Source: Lachnospiraceae bacterium | GTDB taxonomy: Bacteria; Bacillota; Clostridia; Lachnospirales; Lachnospiraceae | Direction: 5' to 3' | NCBI GenBank assembly: GCA_910574885.1 | Contig: CAJTDD010000006.1 | Location: forward strand, 154,756-218,755 | Length of the DNA stretch: 64,000 bases | Part shown: positions 56,812 to 64,000 of the stretch, piece after piece | Numbering within the stretch: position 1 is the first letter of the stretch | Layout: each line of letters starts with the position of its first letter | The notes under the pieces: generated by a model | What the model was told of the DNA's origin: nothing | Databases searched by the model: none | What the model saw: only the letters and a program-made list of their open reading frames with translations | Program-made: the position numbers and the translations under genes

Positions 56812-57219
56812 TCATTCGACGATAAGTTCCAGTGAACAAAGAATATCATCGTTGTATGTGATTTCAAATTTTAAGGTTCCGACGGCCACTTGATCTGCCT
56901 CTAAAGAGTAGACAATCACTCCGGCCATGTCCGTTGTGGTTTCCTGTACATCTGTCTTTATTTCTGTGCCATCCAAGTACCAGTTTGCTGTGTATTCCAT
57001 GCCTTTCGGGGACTCAATGAAATATACACTGGCATACACCGGTTCATTTTCAAACACCTTTTCCGGCTGCGTTGCGTCCTCAATGTCGGCTTTTTCCTCA
57101 AAGGGAGAGTTCGACACAACGAAACTCTCTACTGTATTTTGTTGTCCGCATCCAGTCATAAGCATCATAAGCAATGCTGCGATCAATAAGAAAGCAGAAA
57201 AATTCTTAAAAACTTTCAT
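56812..57219 (-). CDS. Lipoprotein of the ECF/ABC operon
   Basis: 135 residues with a type II signal peptide (FSAFLLIAALLMMLMTGCGQ, lipid-modified Cys24). The mature part is beta-rich (EPVYASVYFIESPKGMEYTA, NWYLDGTEIKTDVQETTTDM), like a small immunoglobulin-like or beta-sandwich domain anchored outside. It may sense an external signal for the ECF system or assist the transporter. It starts after GGAGGTAATACA, 11 bp after the permease stop. Confidence 0.8.
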   Translation of the reverse strand: MKVFKNFSAFLLIAALLMMLMTGCGQQNTVESFVVSNSPFEEKADIEDATQPEKVFENEPVYASVYFIESPKGMEYTANWYLDGTEIKTDVQETTTDMAGVIVYSLEADQVAVGTLKFEITYNDDILCSLELIVE

Positions 57220-57230
57220 TGTATTACCTC

Positions 57231-58004
57231 CTACTCGCCGTAATTGTATTCATCCTGATTTTTGAAAGCTATATAAGCAATTCCAAACAACACAACAATA
57301 CCTATTGTAAATCCAACTACGGCTGTTGTCCAACTTGAAGTGTTATTTGGATTAGAAAGTGCTTCCATCATAATTCCCGGCGAAATCATGCTGATTTTTT
57401 CTACTGTTTGTGTGGAAAGGTTCAGCACTTTTCCAATGCCCTCCGGGATAAGGACAAAGAAACGAGGCATAAGCACAAGCCCGCTTGCCAAACTCCAAAT
57501 CATAGCCACCTTGGAAGATCGGGCAAACACGGAAATCATCAGCCCTAAAGCTGCAAATACCATGATAAAGCCCCAAAGCGGCAAGAGATATTTCCCAATC
57601 ATTGCTGCCCTTTGTGCGCTGCTTAAACAGGTAACAATGATCGCAATTGGCGCAAGATAGATAAAAGACAGGGCGAGAGAAACAATGGCTGTGGCAATAA
57701 TCTTGGCTATGAAAACATGCTTTTTAGTCGTTCCAGAACACAAAATGCAATCCAGCACATTCCGTTCACGGTCGGCGGATATAAGGTCAAAGAATACCGC
57801 CATAACTGCCCATGCGCCAAAAATAATTAAAGGCAGAAAGAGGGACATATATTCAAGCCGGTTATTCTCTACCAATTCCCGGCGGCCATTAGAGAAGAAA
57901 AAGAAATAGATGGTAAAGAGTGCCATAACCACCCAAATCCCCAATGTTCGCAAACCAAAAGCCCGCCTTAAGTCACGGCATATCAATTTTGTAACAGACT
58001 TCAT
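57231..58004 (-). CDS. ABC-2 type transporter permease
   Basis: 257 residues with six hydrophobic segments. Begins MKSVTKLICRDLRRAFGLRT, then FLPLIIFGAWAVMAVFFDLI, SADRERNVLDCILCSGTTKK and IIATAIVSLALSFIYLAPIA, the ABC-2 pattern. It pairs with the ATPase encoded 11 bp upstream. The SADRERNVLDCILCSGTT segment matches the coupling region of permeases for antibiotic or bacteriocin export and of related envelope systems. Substrate unknown. Confidence 0.88.
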   Translation of the reverse strand: MKSVTKLICRDLRRAFGLRTLGIWVVMALFTIYFFFFSNGRRELVENNRLEYMSLFLPLIIFGAWAVMAVFFDLISADRERNVLDCILCSGTTKKHVFIAKIIATAIVSLALSFIYLAPIAIIVTCLSSAQRAAMIGKYLLPLWGFIMVFAALGLMISVFARSSKVAMIWSLASGLVLMPRFFVLIPEGIGKVLNLSTQTVEKISMISPGIMMEALSNPNNTSSWTTAVVGFTIGIVVLFGIAYIAFKNQDEYNYGE

Positions 58005-58015
58005 ATCGACTCCTC

Positions 58016-58864
58016 CTAATTGTTCATGTGTAACTGTTCCTGAACCACATCCTTCACATTAGAATGTACTGCTTCATAAACCAAAACCGAATTTGCAGTA
58101 AGCGCCCCAATGAGAGCGGCAACACCCTCTCGATCTGTTTTTGCATGAATCAAAGTTCGTTCCTGATTGCTGCTAAGAGAGAATTTTTGTGCCAACTGGG
58201 TAAACAGTTTATCCGGCACTATACTGGTTTCGATAATGTAGCTGCTTTCAAGCTGACGATCATATATCAGTCGTCCACTTTCCATAATAGCAACATTGGT
58301 ACAAATATCATCCATATCTTGCAAAATGTGTGACGAAATCAAAATGCTTTTCCCTTGTTGATGCAGCTCTTGGATCAGTTTATTCATTTCGTGGCTTGCA
58401 TTGGGGTCTAATCCCGCAGTTGGTTCATCTAAGATATAAAAATCGGGATCGCCGGTCATTGTAATCACCATTTGGAGTTTTTTCTGCTGGCCGGGAGAAA
58501 GATGCTTAACTCGTTTAGCTGTGTCCAACTCCAACTTTTGGCACAGCCGCAGACCGTTTTGCATATCAGCATTTCTCAAAGCCGAGAAAAATTGAATGGT
58601 ACTGGCAACCGTTTGTGCCCCATCAAAGCGGCAGCTTTGGGGCATGTAGCCGATATAGTCCTTTTCCATATAACAGAGAATATTGCCCTTCGTGGGTTTC
58701 ATCAGGCCCGCAATTAAGCGCAACAGTGTAGTTTTGCCAGCGCCATTCTGTCCGACAAGGCCGTACACATCACCTCTTGAAACTGAAAAATCCACATCAT
58801 GCAATATCTCGGCTTGACCGAAACATTTATTCAAATGTTCTACGGCAAGAATTTGTGTGTCCAA
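58016..58864 (-). CDS. ABC transporter ATP-binding protein
   Basis: 282 residues from a TTG at 58864, 8 bp after AAAGGAG; there is no in-frame ATG near it. Walker A GLVGQNGAGKTTLLR, signature LSPGQQKK, Walker B FYILDEPTAGLDPNA and the switch His in ISSHIL are all present. It is the first gene of the operon ATPase-permease-lipoprotein-ECF sigma-anti-sigma-Yip1. The ATPase drives the ABC-2 permease. The group resembles self-protection or envelope-stress cassettes; the role is inferred. Confidence 0.9.
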   Translation of the reverse strand: MDTQILAVEHLNKCFGQAEILHDVDFSVSRGDVYGLVGQNGAGKTTLLRLIAGLMKPTKGNILCYMEKDYIGYMPQSCRFDGAQTVASTIQFFSALRNADMQNGLRLCQKLELDTAKRVKHLSPGQQKKLQMVITMTGDPDFYILDEPTAGLDPNASHEMNKLIQELHQQGKSILISSHILQDMDDICTNVAIMESGRLIYDRQLESSYIIETSIVPDKLFTQLAQKFSLSSNQERTLIHAKTDREGVAALIGALTANSVLVYEAVHSNVKDVVQEQLHMNN

Positions 58865-59165
58865 ATTTACATCTCCTTTCCGAAGCCGACTATCAGCTTC
58901 TGAAAAGGTAGTCGTATGACAGAACAAAATCCTTCGTAAATTTCAAAAAAATTTTTGTTCAAAACCGCCGTAAAATCAGAACATGGGATAATACCTACCC
59001 CTCAACGGTTTTTCCTTTCCCGTTAGGAGGTGCAGGATGGCTTTAGGATTAGTATGCAGAAATATCTCTCTCAAAAAATCAGCATAATCAGACCTATTAA
59101 ACGGCATAATAAGGTTATTCATTTGTGTGAATCAGCACGATACAATATATTTGAGGTGAATGATT
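58865..59165. promoter_or_regulatory. Divergent region between ABC operon and XRE gene
   Basis: 301 bp. It holds the AAAACCGCCG hairpin (58962) and the ribosome site GAGGTG (59153-59158). Promoters for both directions must lie here, but no element is close enough to consensus to fix. Confidence 0.4.
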
Positions 59166-59522
59166 ATGCCGATTGATGATTTGACTGCTTTAGGGCAAAA
59201 AATGCGGGAAGCCCGAAGGAAAAAAGACCTGACACAGCAGGAACTTTCTGATCTGAGCCATGTATCTGTAAAACAAATTGCCAACATCGAAAAAGGAAAG
59301 ATGAATCCATCTTACTTGATTTTGAAAGCATTGGCAAAGGTGCTACCGATTTCTCTGGACTCTCTAATCAACCCAGATGTTTCTCCCGAAGATGATGGAA
59401 GCAATCAGATGAAAATGCTGTATTGCAGCTGCCCGTCAGAAATGCGTGAAACCCTCTTGCACCACACACAGGAGACCGCAAAAGAGCTAACAGAACTATC
59501 CGAGAAATTTGAAACGAATTGA
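59166..59522 (+). CDS. XRE family regulator
   Basis: 118 residues from the ATG at 59166; the ATG at 59160 is too close to the GAGGTG site. The helix-turn-helix is canonical (LGQKMREARRKKDLTQQELS, DLSHVSVKQIANIEKGKMNP, SYLILKALAKVLPISLDSL). The C-terminal tail contains a Met/Cys stretch (MKMLYCSCPSEMRETLL) and a helix. It is divergent from the ABC/ECF operon and may regulate it, or the mobile element. Confidence 0.9.
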   Translation: MPIDDLTALGQKMREARRKKDLTQQELSDLSHVSVKQIANIEKGKMNPSYLILKALAKVLPISLDSLINPDVSPEDDGSNQMKMLYCSCPSEMRETLLHHTQETAKELTELSEKFETN

Positions 59523-59563
59523 GCCGGTGAGTGAAATTTGACTGTTTCCTCACTGGCTCCTTT
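59521..59563 (+). terminator. Terminator of the XRE gene
   Basis: GAGCCGGTGAG at 59521-59531 pairs with CTCACTGGCTC at 59549-59559, followed by CTTTC. Confidence 0.7.
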
Positions 59564-59755
59564 CATTTCCGAGCAAAAAGAGGCGAGCAAAAAGAGGCAA
59601 GCAATGCCCCAGGATAGCCATCCGGCTCCTGGCGCTGCTTGTTGGGGATTCCCCAAGCCCCTTTTGAACACAGAATTTCATTCTGTGGCTGCGCGTTCCT
59701 GCGGAACGCTTTTCACCTGCCTGCGGCGGTGAGAAAATACGAAAAAACGGGCGCG
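59564..59755. other. Short spacer after the XRE gene
   Basis: A direct repeat GAGCAAAAAGAGGC-A/GA occurs at 59570 and 59584. No gene is seen. Confidence 0.35.
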
Positions 59756-61174
59756 TCAGCGGTCCTGCCCCTGTTCCTTTTCCCGGTCATTCTGGCGTTC
59801 CTCCCCATATCCCATCAGCCGGTCCACGTTGGCTTTCGCGGCCAGCAGTTCCCGCATTTCCTCGCGGGAACGCCGGTACTCGGCATAGTCTTTTTTCTTT
59901 CCTTCCAACAATGTTGCGTACTCGGCCTGCAAACTCTTGACGGTGGGCAGCTTCTTGATACCCAAATCGTCAAATGCCTGTTTTGCCGCCTTGTGGAGCA
60001 GAATATCCGCTTCATGTTCCGCTAAAAATTTCTTGGAATATCCCGCCTTGCGGTAGGCCGCATAGACCTCGCGGGTTTTCACATAATTGATGATGTGGGT
60101 CCGCAGTACGGCTATCTCCGCCATGCGAGTTTCCGCCGCCTTGATCTGTGCCGACAGCTCATTGTGGCGGGTGGTAGCAGCAGCCGCTTTTTCTTCCAAG
60201 ACTGCGTATTCCAGCAGGCCATGCTCGGTGAGATAGTTCATTGTCTGCGCCATCTGTTTCAGATTGAATACCTTTGCCCAGCGCGCGTAGCCAGCGCCTT
60301 TTCCGGCCTGCAATTTTGCCTGAATATCCACCAGAAGATTGACCTTGGGAGTGGGAATTGAAACCGCGTCTTTTCTGCGGGGCGTATGCTGCTTTTCTCC
60401 GGCAAGGACCGCCCGTATTTCATCTTCGCTGTACCCTTGTCCCAGCTTTTCATCCATGCGGGCAACATTCTTCCAGCCGGGGGCTTTGAGCCGGATTGCC
60501 TGTCCCCGGCGTGACACCTCACAACCCATTTCCGCAAGCAGCTTTAACAGCCCGTCAAAGTCTGCCGGTTTCTGTTCTAATGCCTGGTCAATCATCACGC
60601 GGAGCTGTTCCCGGTGAGATGGCTTCGCCTGATCCCCCAGCCATTTGTTGTAGCTTTTTCCATGCGGTTTTGGGTCCTCTACAATGGAATAGCCATTCTC
60701 AACGCAGATGGTATCATTCAGCCGCCGGACCGCGCGGGTGCTGCCCCAAAAGTTTCGGAATTTCCGGTCGCAGTTCACATTGACCGCGTTCCAGATGATG
60801 TGGTTATGGATATGGGATTTGTCGATATGGGTGCAGACCACAAAGGCGTGACTGCCCTTGGTGAACCGCTTTGCAAACTCCACGCCCAGCCGGTTGGCTT
60901 CTTCCGGGGTAATCTCGCCGGGGACAAAGGACTGCCGGACATGGTAGGCAAGTACATCGTCCGCACCGCGTACCCGTCCAGTGGTGGAAATGTACTCCCG
61001 TTTTGACAGCAGAAACTCGGCATCGGCTACCCGGCTGTCACACGCAAAGCCGGTGACGAGCCTGCCGTTATCTGTCTTTTGCGGGTTGGATACATAGTCG
61101 ATAATGTCACTGACCGCCTGACTTTCGGTGCGGCCTTTGCCAATGTGCAGCGGCATGATGCGTGTGGTTGCCAT
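59756..61174 (-). CDS. VirD2-like relaxase (MobP type)
   Basis: 472 residues, start before MATTRIMPLHIGKGRTESQA. The catalytic Tyr is probably Tyr27 in DIIDYVSNPQKT. The three-histidine metal site is THIDKSHIHNHIIWNA with His116, His121, His123 and His125 nearby. After the relaxase domain comes a helical region (RVMIDQALEQKPADFDGLLK) and a long coiled coil (about 320-470). It nicks the transfer origin and leads the strand into a recipient with MobC as partner. Proteins of this type are the standard relaxase of Clostridia mobilizable and conjugative transposons. Confidence 0.92.
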   Translation of the reverse strand: MATTRIMPLHIGKGRTESQAVSDIIDYVSNPQKTDNGRLVTGFACDSRVADAEFLLSKREYISTTGRVRGADDVLAYHVRQSFVPGEITPEEANRLGVEFAKRFTKGSHAFVVCTHIDKSHIHNHIIWNAVNVNCDRKFRNFWGSTRAVRRLNDTICVENGYSIVEDPKPHGKSYNKWLGDQAKPSHREQLRVMIDQALEQKPADFDGLLKLLAEMGCEVSRRGQAIRLKAPGWKNVARMDEKLGQGYSEDEIRAVLAGEKQHTPRRKDAVSIPTPKVNLLVDIQAKLQAGKGAGYARWAKVFNLKQMAQTMNYLTEHGLLEYAVLEEKAAAATTRHNELSAQIKAAETRMAEIAVLRTHIINYVKTREVYAAYRKAGYSKKFLAEHEADILLHKAAKQAFDDLGIKKLPTVKSLQAEYATLLEGKKKDYAEYRRSREEMRELLAAKANVDRLMGYGEERQNDREKEQGQDR

Positions 61175-61230
61175 GATGGAATCCTCCCTTCATAACAAAA
61201 CGGCCTGCATATGCAGACCGCTTGTTTCTT

Positions 61231-61440
61231 TTATTCACCATTTTTGTATCGGATGACCGGAATCTGTCTGACCTTTTTTCCAATGGTCCGGCGTTCTAAC
61301 GCAAAAATCATATCGCTGGTGCGCTCAAAAAATCCGATGTCCTTTTTCCAGCTCATCCCGCATTTACAATGCTGTAAGCCGATAAACTGCTGTTTCATTT
61401 TTCTGCCGCAGACGGGGCAGACTTTATTACTGGTTCCCAT
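61231..61440 (-). CDS. Small zinc-ribbon protein of the mobile element
   Basis: 69 residues. Begins MGTSNKVCPVCGRKMKQQFI and continues GLQHCKCGMSWKKDIGFFER; four cysteines in CPVC and CKC form a zinc ribbon. The tail is basic. It lies between relaxase and DUF1016 genes, 3 bp after the latter, and is common in CTn elements. Function unknown. Confidence 0.7.
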   Translation of the reverse strand: MGTSNKVCPVCGRKMKQQFIGLQHCKCGMSWKKDIGFFERTSDMIFALERRTIGKKVRQIPVIRYKNGE

Positions 61441-61442
61441 AT

Positions 61443-62462
61443 TTATTCTTCCATCTTATAAAAGCTGTCCAAGTTCAGCTCCCGTTTCAGTTCTTCTTCG
61501 GATGGCAGATAAGTAAAATACTTCGACGCGAATATCTGGCGGTTATCTTCCGGCAGCGTGTATTTTACAATGGAATCTCCTTTGTCCGCGCAAAGGACAA
61601 TGCCAATCGGTGGCGTATCACCGTCATTCATCATCTCACGAGTGTAATAATTCACATACATCTGCATCTGGCCCAAATCCTGATGGGTCAGCTTGCCCAT
61701 TTTCAAATCTATGAGGACAAAGCATTTCAGAATATAATTATAAAAAACCAGGTCGATGAAAAAGTCCTGCCCATCCAGTGTAAACCGTTTTTGGCGCGCC
61801 ACAAATGAAAAGCCGCGTCCAAGCTCTAAAAGGAAGTGCTGAAGATGGTCGATCAGGGCTTGCTCCAGTTCGCCCTCATACACATGAGTGTCCGGCTGGA
61901 TCTGCAAAAATTCCATTACATAAGGGTCCTTGATTATTTTTTCATATTCCGGTTTTGGCTCGGTAGTCTGGATTTCTTTTGCCACAAGCGATTTATCCTG
62001 ACTTGCTAAAATGCGCTGGTAGTACATGGTGTTAATCTGCCGTTCCAGCTGCCGGACACTCCACGCAGATTTTGCACATTCTTCTGCATAAAAAGTCCTT
62101 GCCTGTTCATCCTGGACACGCATTAAAAGCCGATAATGGGACCAGCTCAATTCGGCACACAGTGTGTGCCGAATCGGAAACAAGCAATAAAACTGGCGCA
62201 TTGCCCGAAGATTACGGACGGTAAAACCCTTTCCAAACTCAACAGTCAGCTGTTCAGATAAATAATCCAGAAGTTTTTTTCCATACTCGGCCCGGTCATT
62301 TTCTCCACACGCTTTATAGATTTGTTCTCCTATTTCCCAGTAGGTGATTACCATTGTGGAATTTACCGCCGCGCTTAAACGGTGTTGCGCGGAAACAATC
62401 GAATTGCGGATAGAATGATAGGTCTGTTCCGCATTTTGATTGATTTGCAAATCGTGATTCAA
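61443..62462 (-). CDS. DUF1016 / PDDEXK-type nuclease (YhcG-like)
   Basis: 339 residues from a TTG at 62462 that has AAGGAGGGAG at the right distance. The longer ATG starts (62489, 62501) lie inside or before the -10 TATAAT (62492-62497 region on the minus strand) and so cannot be used from that promoter. The N-terminal DUF1016 domain (STMVITYWEIGEQIYKACGE, LSEQLTVEFGKGFTVRNLRA) is followed by the C-terminal nuclease-like domain (FSFVARQKRFTLDGQDFFID, LVFYNYILKCFVLIDLKMGK). Asp and Glu/Asp-x-Lys residues suit a PD-(D/E)XK site. Such proteins occur in mobile elements and near restriction systems; the role is not established. Confidence 0.82.
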   Translation of the reverse strand: MNHDLQINQNAEQTYHSIRNSIVSAQHRLSAAVNSTMVITYWEIGEQIYKACGENDRAEYGKKLLDYLSEQLTVEFGKGFTVRNLRAMRQFYCLFPIRHTLCAELSWSHYRLLMRVQDEQARTFYAEECAKSAWSVRQLERQINTMYYQRILASQDKSLVAKEIQTTEPKPEYEKIIKDPYVMEFLQIQPDTHVYEGELEQALIDHLQHFLLELGRGFSFVARQKRFTLDGQDFFIDLVFYNYILKCFVLIDLKMGKLTHQDLGQMQMYVNYYTREMMNDGDTPPIGIVLCADKGDSIVKYTLPEDNRQIFASKYFTYLPSEEELKRELNLDSFYKMEE

Positions 62463-62488
62463 TTTTGCTCCCTCCTTGCCTATGGACA

Positions 62489-62635
62489 TTATACCACGCA
62501 ATCACAAAAAAACAAATGCCCCAAAAATCTTGCTGTCTTTTTCATAAAAGCTGCGCTTTCTCTCATCAGAGATTGTAAAAAACTTGAAATAATGTGACCA
62601 CGCCAATTTAACAGACGGTGTCTGGCATTTTCCAT
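62489..62635 (-). CDS. Possible 48-residue protein upstream of the DUF1016 gene
   Basis: The frame starts at an ATG 7 bp after AGAGGAG and reads MENARHRLLNWRGHIISSFL, then ending FLGHLFFCDCVV. It overlaps the presumed promoter of the next gene. It has a basic first half and a hydrophobic end. No family recognised; it may not be real. Confidence 0.25.
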   Translation of the reverse strand: MENARHRLLNWRGHIISSFLQSLMRESAAFMKKTARFLGHLFFCDCVV

Positions 62636-62736
62636 ACATCCACTCCTCTATGAAAAGACCCGCCCGTTTGCGGGACTGTCTGCGCTATGACCTTTATCAG
62701 TATATCCTATTTCATGCCGAAAGTAAATCGCCAAAG

Positions 62737-63051
62737 CTATCTGGCGTTTCCTTTTTCCCACCTCTCCAAACGGGATTGGCACAGTGCGGCAATTTCGTTT
62801 TTATCTTCCTCCGTCACATTCCTGCATCCCTTTGTCCGCTGGATTTCCAGATAGCTTTCATAATCGGAAAGCAGAAGGTCAAAAAGCTCCTTTGGGGTAT
62901 GGCAGACCATGCCGCTGCAATAGCCGGGTAATTCCCCTGTCCCATGAAACTCCACCCGGATATACCCATACCGGCTTTTGCAGACTTCCATTTCTGTATC
63001 CAATGCCAGATAGTCCCCAAAAATGTCTATCACCTGTTCAAATGACATCAT
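62737..63051 (-). CDS. Hypothetical protein of the mobile element
   Basis: 104 residues, start after AAGGAGTGGACTGCT. Acidic, with an alpha/beta pattern (FEQVIDIFGDYLALDTEMEV, YGYIRVEFHGTGELPGYCSG, VCHTPKELFDLLLSDYESYL). Similar small proteins accompany MobC genes in CTn-type elements. Function unknown. Confidence 0.65.
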   Translation of the reverse strand: MMSFEQVIDIFGDYLALDTEMEVCKSRYGYIRVEFHGTGELPGYCSGMVCHTPKELFDLLLSDYESYLEIQRTKGCRNVTEEDKNEIAALCQSRLERWEKGNAR

Positions 63052-63200
63052 AGCAGTCCACTCCTTTCGTAAAACCCTGTTCTGCCGCTATTATCCATGA
63101 TTCCGGCACATCCGGCAAGTTTACCGTCAAAAAGAAAAAGCGGAGGAAGGCGCGGCGAAGAACGCCGTTCCTCCCTCCGCAGATGGAGCAAACTATCCGG

Positions 63201-63545
63201 TCAGGAGAGCTTGGAAAGCTGGGCCAGTATCTTCTGCACACCCTCCCAAAGCTGTTCCTGCCGCTGGGATATATCTTCCAAATCAGCGTTATAAACCCGC
63301 CCGGTTTCATGCACTTTACGGGTCAGCTGGTTTAAGTTGTTGCTGGAATAGCGCATCAGGGACACCAGCTCCTTCAGTTCCGGCAAATCCAGCTTTACCA
63401 CATACCCGTCCAGCGCCATTTTCCGCAGATAGGCTTCCCGGTTGACGGTTCCAAGCTGGGCCATTTTCTGCTCAATCAGGGCCAGCTCCTCCGGGGAAAC
63501 CCGGAAATTCACCTGCACCTCCCGTTTCCGCTTTGCCGCGCTCAT
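63201..63545 (-). CDS. mobC: MobC-type relaxosome protein
   Basis: 114 residues. N-terminal ribbon-helix-helix-like region (REVQVNFRVSPEELALIEQK, LGTVNREAYLRKMALDGYVV), then the MobC signature LVSLMRYSSNNLNQLTRKVH. It binds near the transfer origin and helps the relaxase open the DNA. The relaxase gene follows further along the same strand. It overlaps the preceding gene by 4 bp. Confidence 0.9.
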   Translation of the reverse strand: MSAAKRKREVQVNFRVSPEELALIEQKMAQLGTVNREAYLRKMALDGYVVKLDLPELKELVSLMRYSSNNLNQLTRKVHETGRVYNADLEDISQRQEQLWEGVQKILAQLSKLS

Positions 63546-63892
63546 CGTTCCGGTTCCCGTTTCTTAGGGGCGGCGGGTTTGCGTTCCGGCGGCTCCTGTT
63601 TAAGTTTTTCCAGGACGGAGCCTTTCTCCGGGGCTTGAAGGACTTTCCGCGCCTGCTTCAAAAACAGGTCGGTCAGGCCGGGGTTGACCTTATCCACCAC
63701 CAGGACATAACTGTGGCGGGGATCGCCGCCATCCTCCGGCATGGGGATTGTTTTCGCCCAGGCTTTGTTATCGCGGGAGATACGCCCGTCATGCTCCTTT
63801 TTCAGCACCGTATTGGCAAGGATAACCTGCATACGCTCCGGCCCGAACTGTTCCAGCACTTCTTTGACAGCGGCCTCGGTATTCTGATTATT
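63542..63892 (-). pseudogene. C-terminal fragment of a CTn accessory protein (DUF3848/3849-like)
   Basis: The frame is open up to a stop next to the IS-end repeats and reads NNQNTEAAVKEVLEQFGPER, then MQVILANTVLKKEHDGRISR and DNKAWAKTIPMPEDGG, then a Pro/Lys-rich tail. This is the conserved last domain of large accessory proteins of Tn1549-like elements, whose N-terminal part is absent. The break at about 63893 coincides with the IS end. A GTG at 63859 could restart translation. Confidence 0.65.
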
Positions 63893-64000
63893 CTAATGCT
63901 TGGGAGCCACCAATTTAAAGCTTGAGAGCCACCCAAAATCCGTCCTGATTTTAATGCTTGGGGGCCATCTATAAGATACAAGATATAGTTGTACTGAAAA
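63893..64000. mobile_element. Terminal repeats of an IS (IS21-like end)
   Basis: Three direct repeats of a 17-mer: AATGCTTGGGAGCCACC at 63895-63911, AAAGCTTGAGAGCCACC at 63917-63933 and AATGCTTGGGGGCCATC at 63953-63969. Multiple end repeats of this size are typical of IS21-family termini. The rest of the element is outside the window. Confidence 0.55.

Larger units (their letters stand above)
45735..63892. mobile_element. Composite Tn4451/CTn-like mobilizable region
   Basis: The region holds TnpV, TnpW, two sigma-like HTH genes, a fused serine recombinase, a VirD2-like relaxase, MobC and CTn-type accessory genes. Cargo is a MocR/MATE pair and an ECF-sigma/ABC cassette. GC content changes sharply near 50.4 kb (AT-rich to GC-rich) and again at 54.8-59.5 kb, showing a mosaic. 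Borders are approximate: the left is at the IS remnant and the right is cut by another IS end. Confidence 0.6.

Noticed and set aside
11773..63892. Complete conjugative element (ICE)
   Set aside because: Two relaxases and MobC are present but no type IV secretion ATPase, coupling protein or mating-pair genes are found, so the elements are at most mobilizable.
1..64000. CRISPR array
   Set aside because: No regularly spaced identical repeats were found. The YAKxQG repeats (about 30820-30910) and the IS-end triple repeats are too short or coding.

Overview
The window looks like a chromosomal stretch of an anaerobic gut Clostridia, most likely a Lachnospiraceae-type Bacillota. The grounds are strong AGGAGG ribosome sites, DUF1836 and YerC/TrpR-type regulators, a Clostridia-type siphophage remnant and Tn4451/CTn-type mobile modules (TnpV, TnpW, MobC, DUF1016, DUF6431). 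Assignment is by recognition of protein families read from the sequence; no database search was possible.

Layout. 1-7.2 kb is ordinary host sequence: two sensor proteins, a MATE exporter, small regulators, a PHP-type phosphoesterase and two hypothetical genes, ending at a tRNA-Ala(GGC) with its own terminator. 7.5-11.04 kb is a clearly AT-richer accessory module: a small membrane protein, a coiled-coil protein, a 618-residue protein with an HNH-like motif plus membrane segments, a 24-residue membrane peptide and a DUF2085 membrane protein. It is unassigned and is a candidate defence or toxin system.

11.27-22.55 kb holds an SsuA/THI5-type substrate-binding lipoprotein gene broken by mobile DNA. 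A 10.6-kb integrative mobilizable element (11773-22410) sits in it at an AGGTG core. It carries a D5-type primase/helicase, an AAC(6')-I-like aminoglycoside acetyltransferase, a MobV relaxase, two small XRE regulators with palindromic operators, a STAND/TPR protein and a large serine recombinase. The recombinase stop codon lies in the target gene, so its C-terminus should differ between the integrated and circular forms. A further 145 bp of the lipoprotein gene follow, then a second insertion begins.

22.55-44.83 kb is a defective siphophage on the minus strand: portal fragment, minor head, scaffold, capsid, connectors, tail tube, tape measure, distal tail, tail endopeptidase, fibres, holin and lysin. 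Terminase, integrase, repressor and replication genes are absent. Between holin and lysin lies a tandem array of ribbon-helix-helix plus ORF6N cassettes, each with its own operator and terminator hairpin, recalling the P22 immI region. A type I toxin-antitoxin locus and a tail-to-tail alternative fibre C-terminus (likely invertible) also lie here.

44.83-63.9 kb is mosaic mobile DNA: an IS remnant with DUF6431, then a Tn4451-like module (TnpV, MocR regulator divergent from a MATE exporter, sigma-like HTH), an in-frame fusion of two large serine recombinases, TnpW, another sigma-like gene, an ECF-sigma/ABC-transporter cassette, an XRE regulator, a VirD2-like relaxase, a DUF1016 nuclease and MobC. 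The right end is a truncated gene abutting triple repeats typical of an IS terminus. The fused recombinase looks like the joint between two formerly separate elements.
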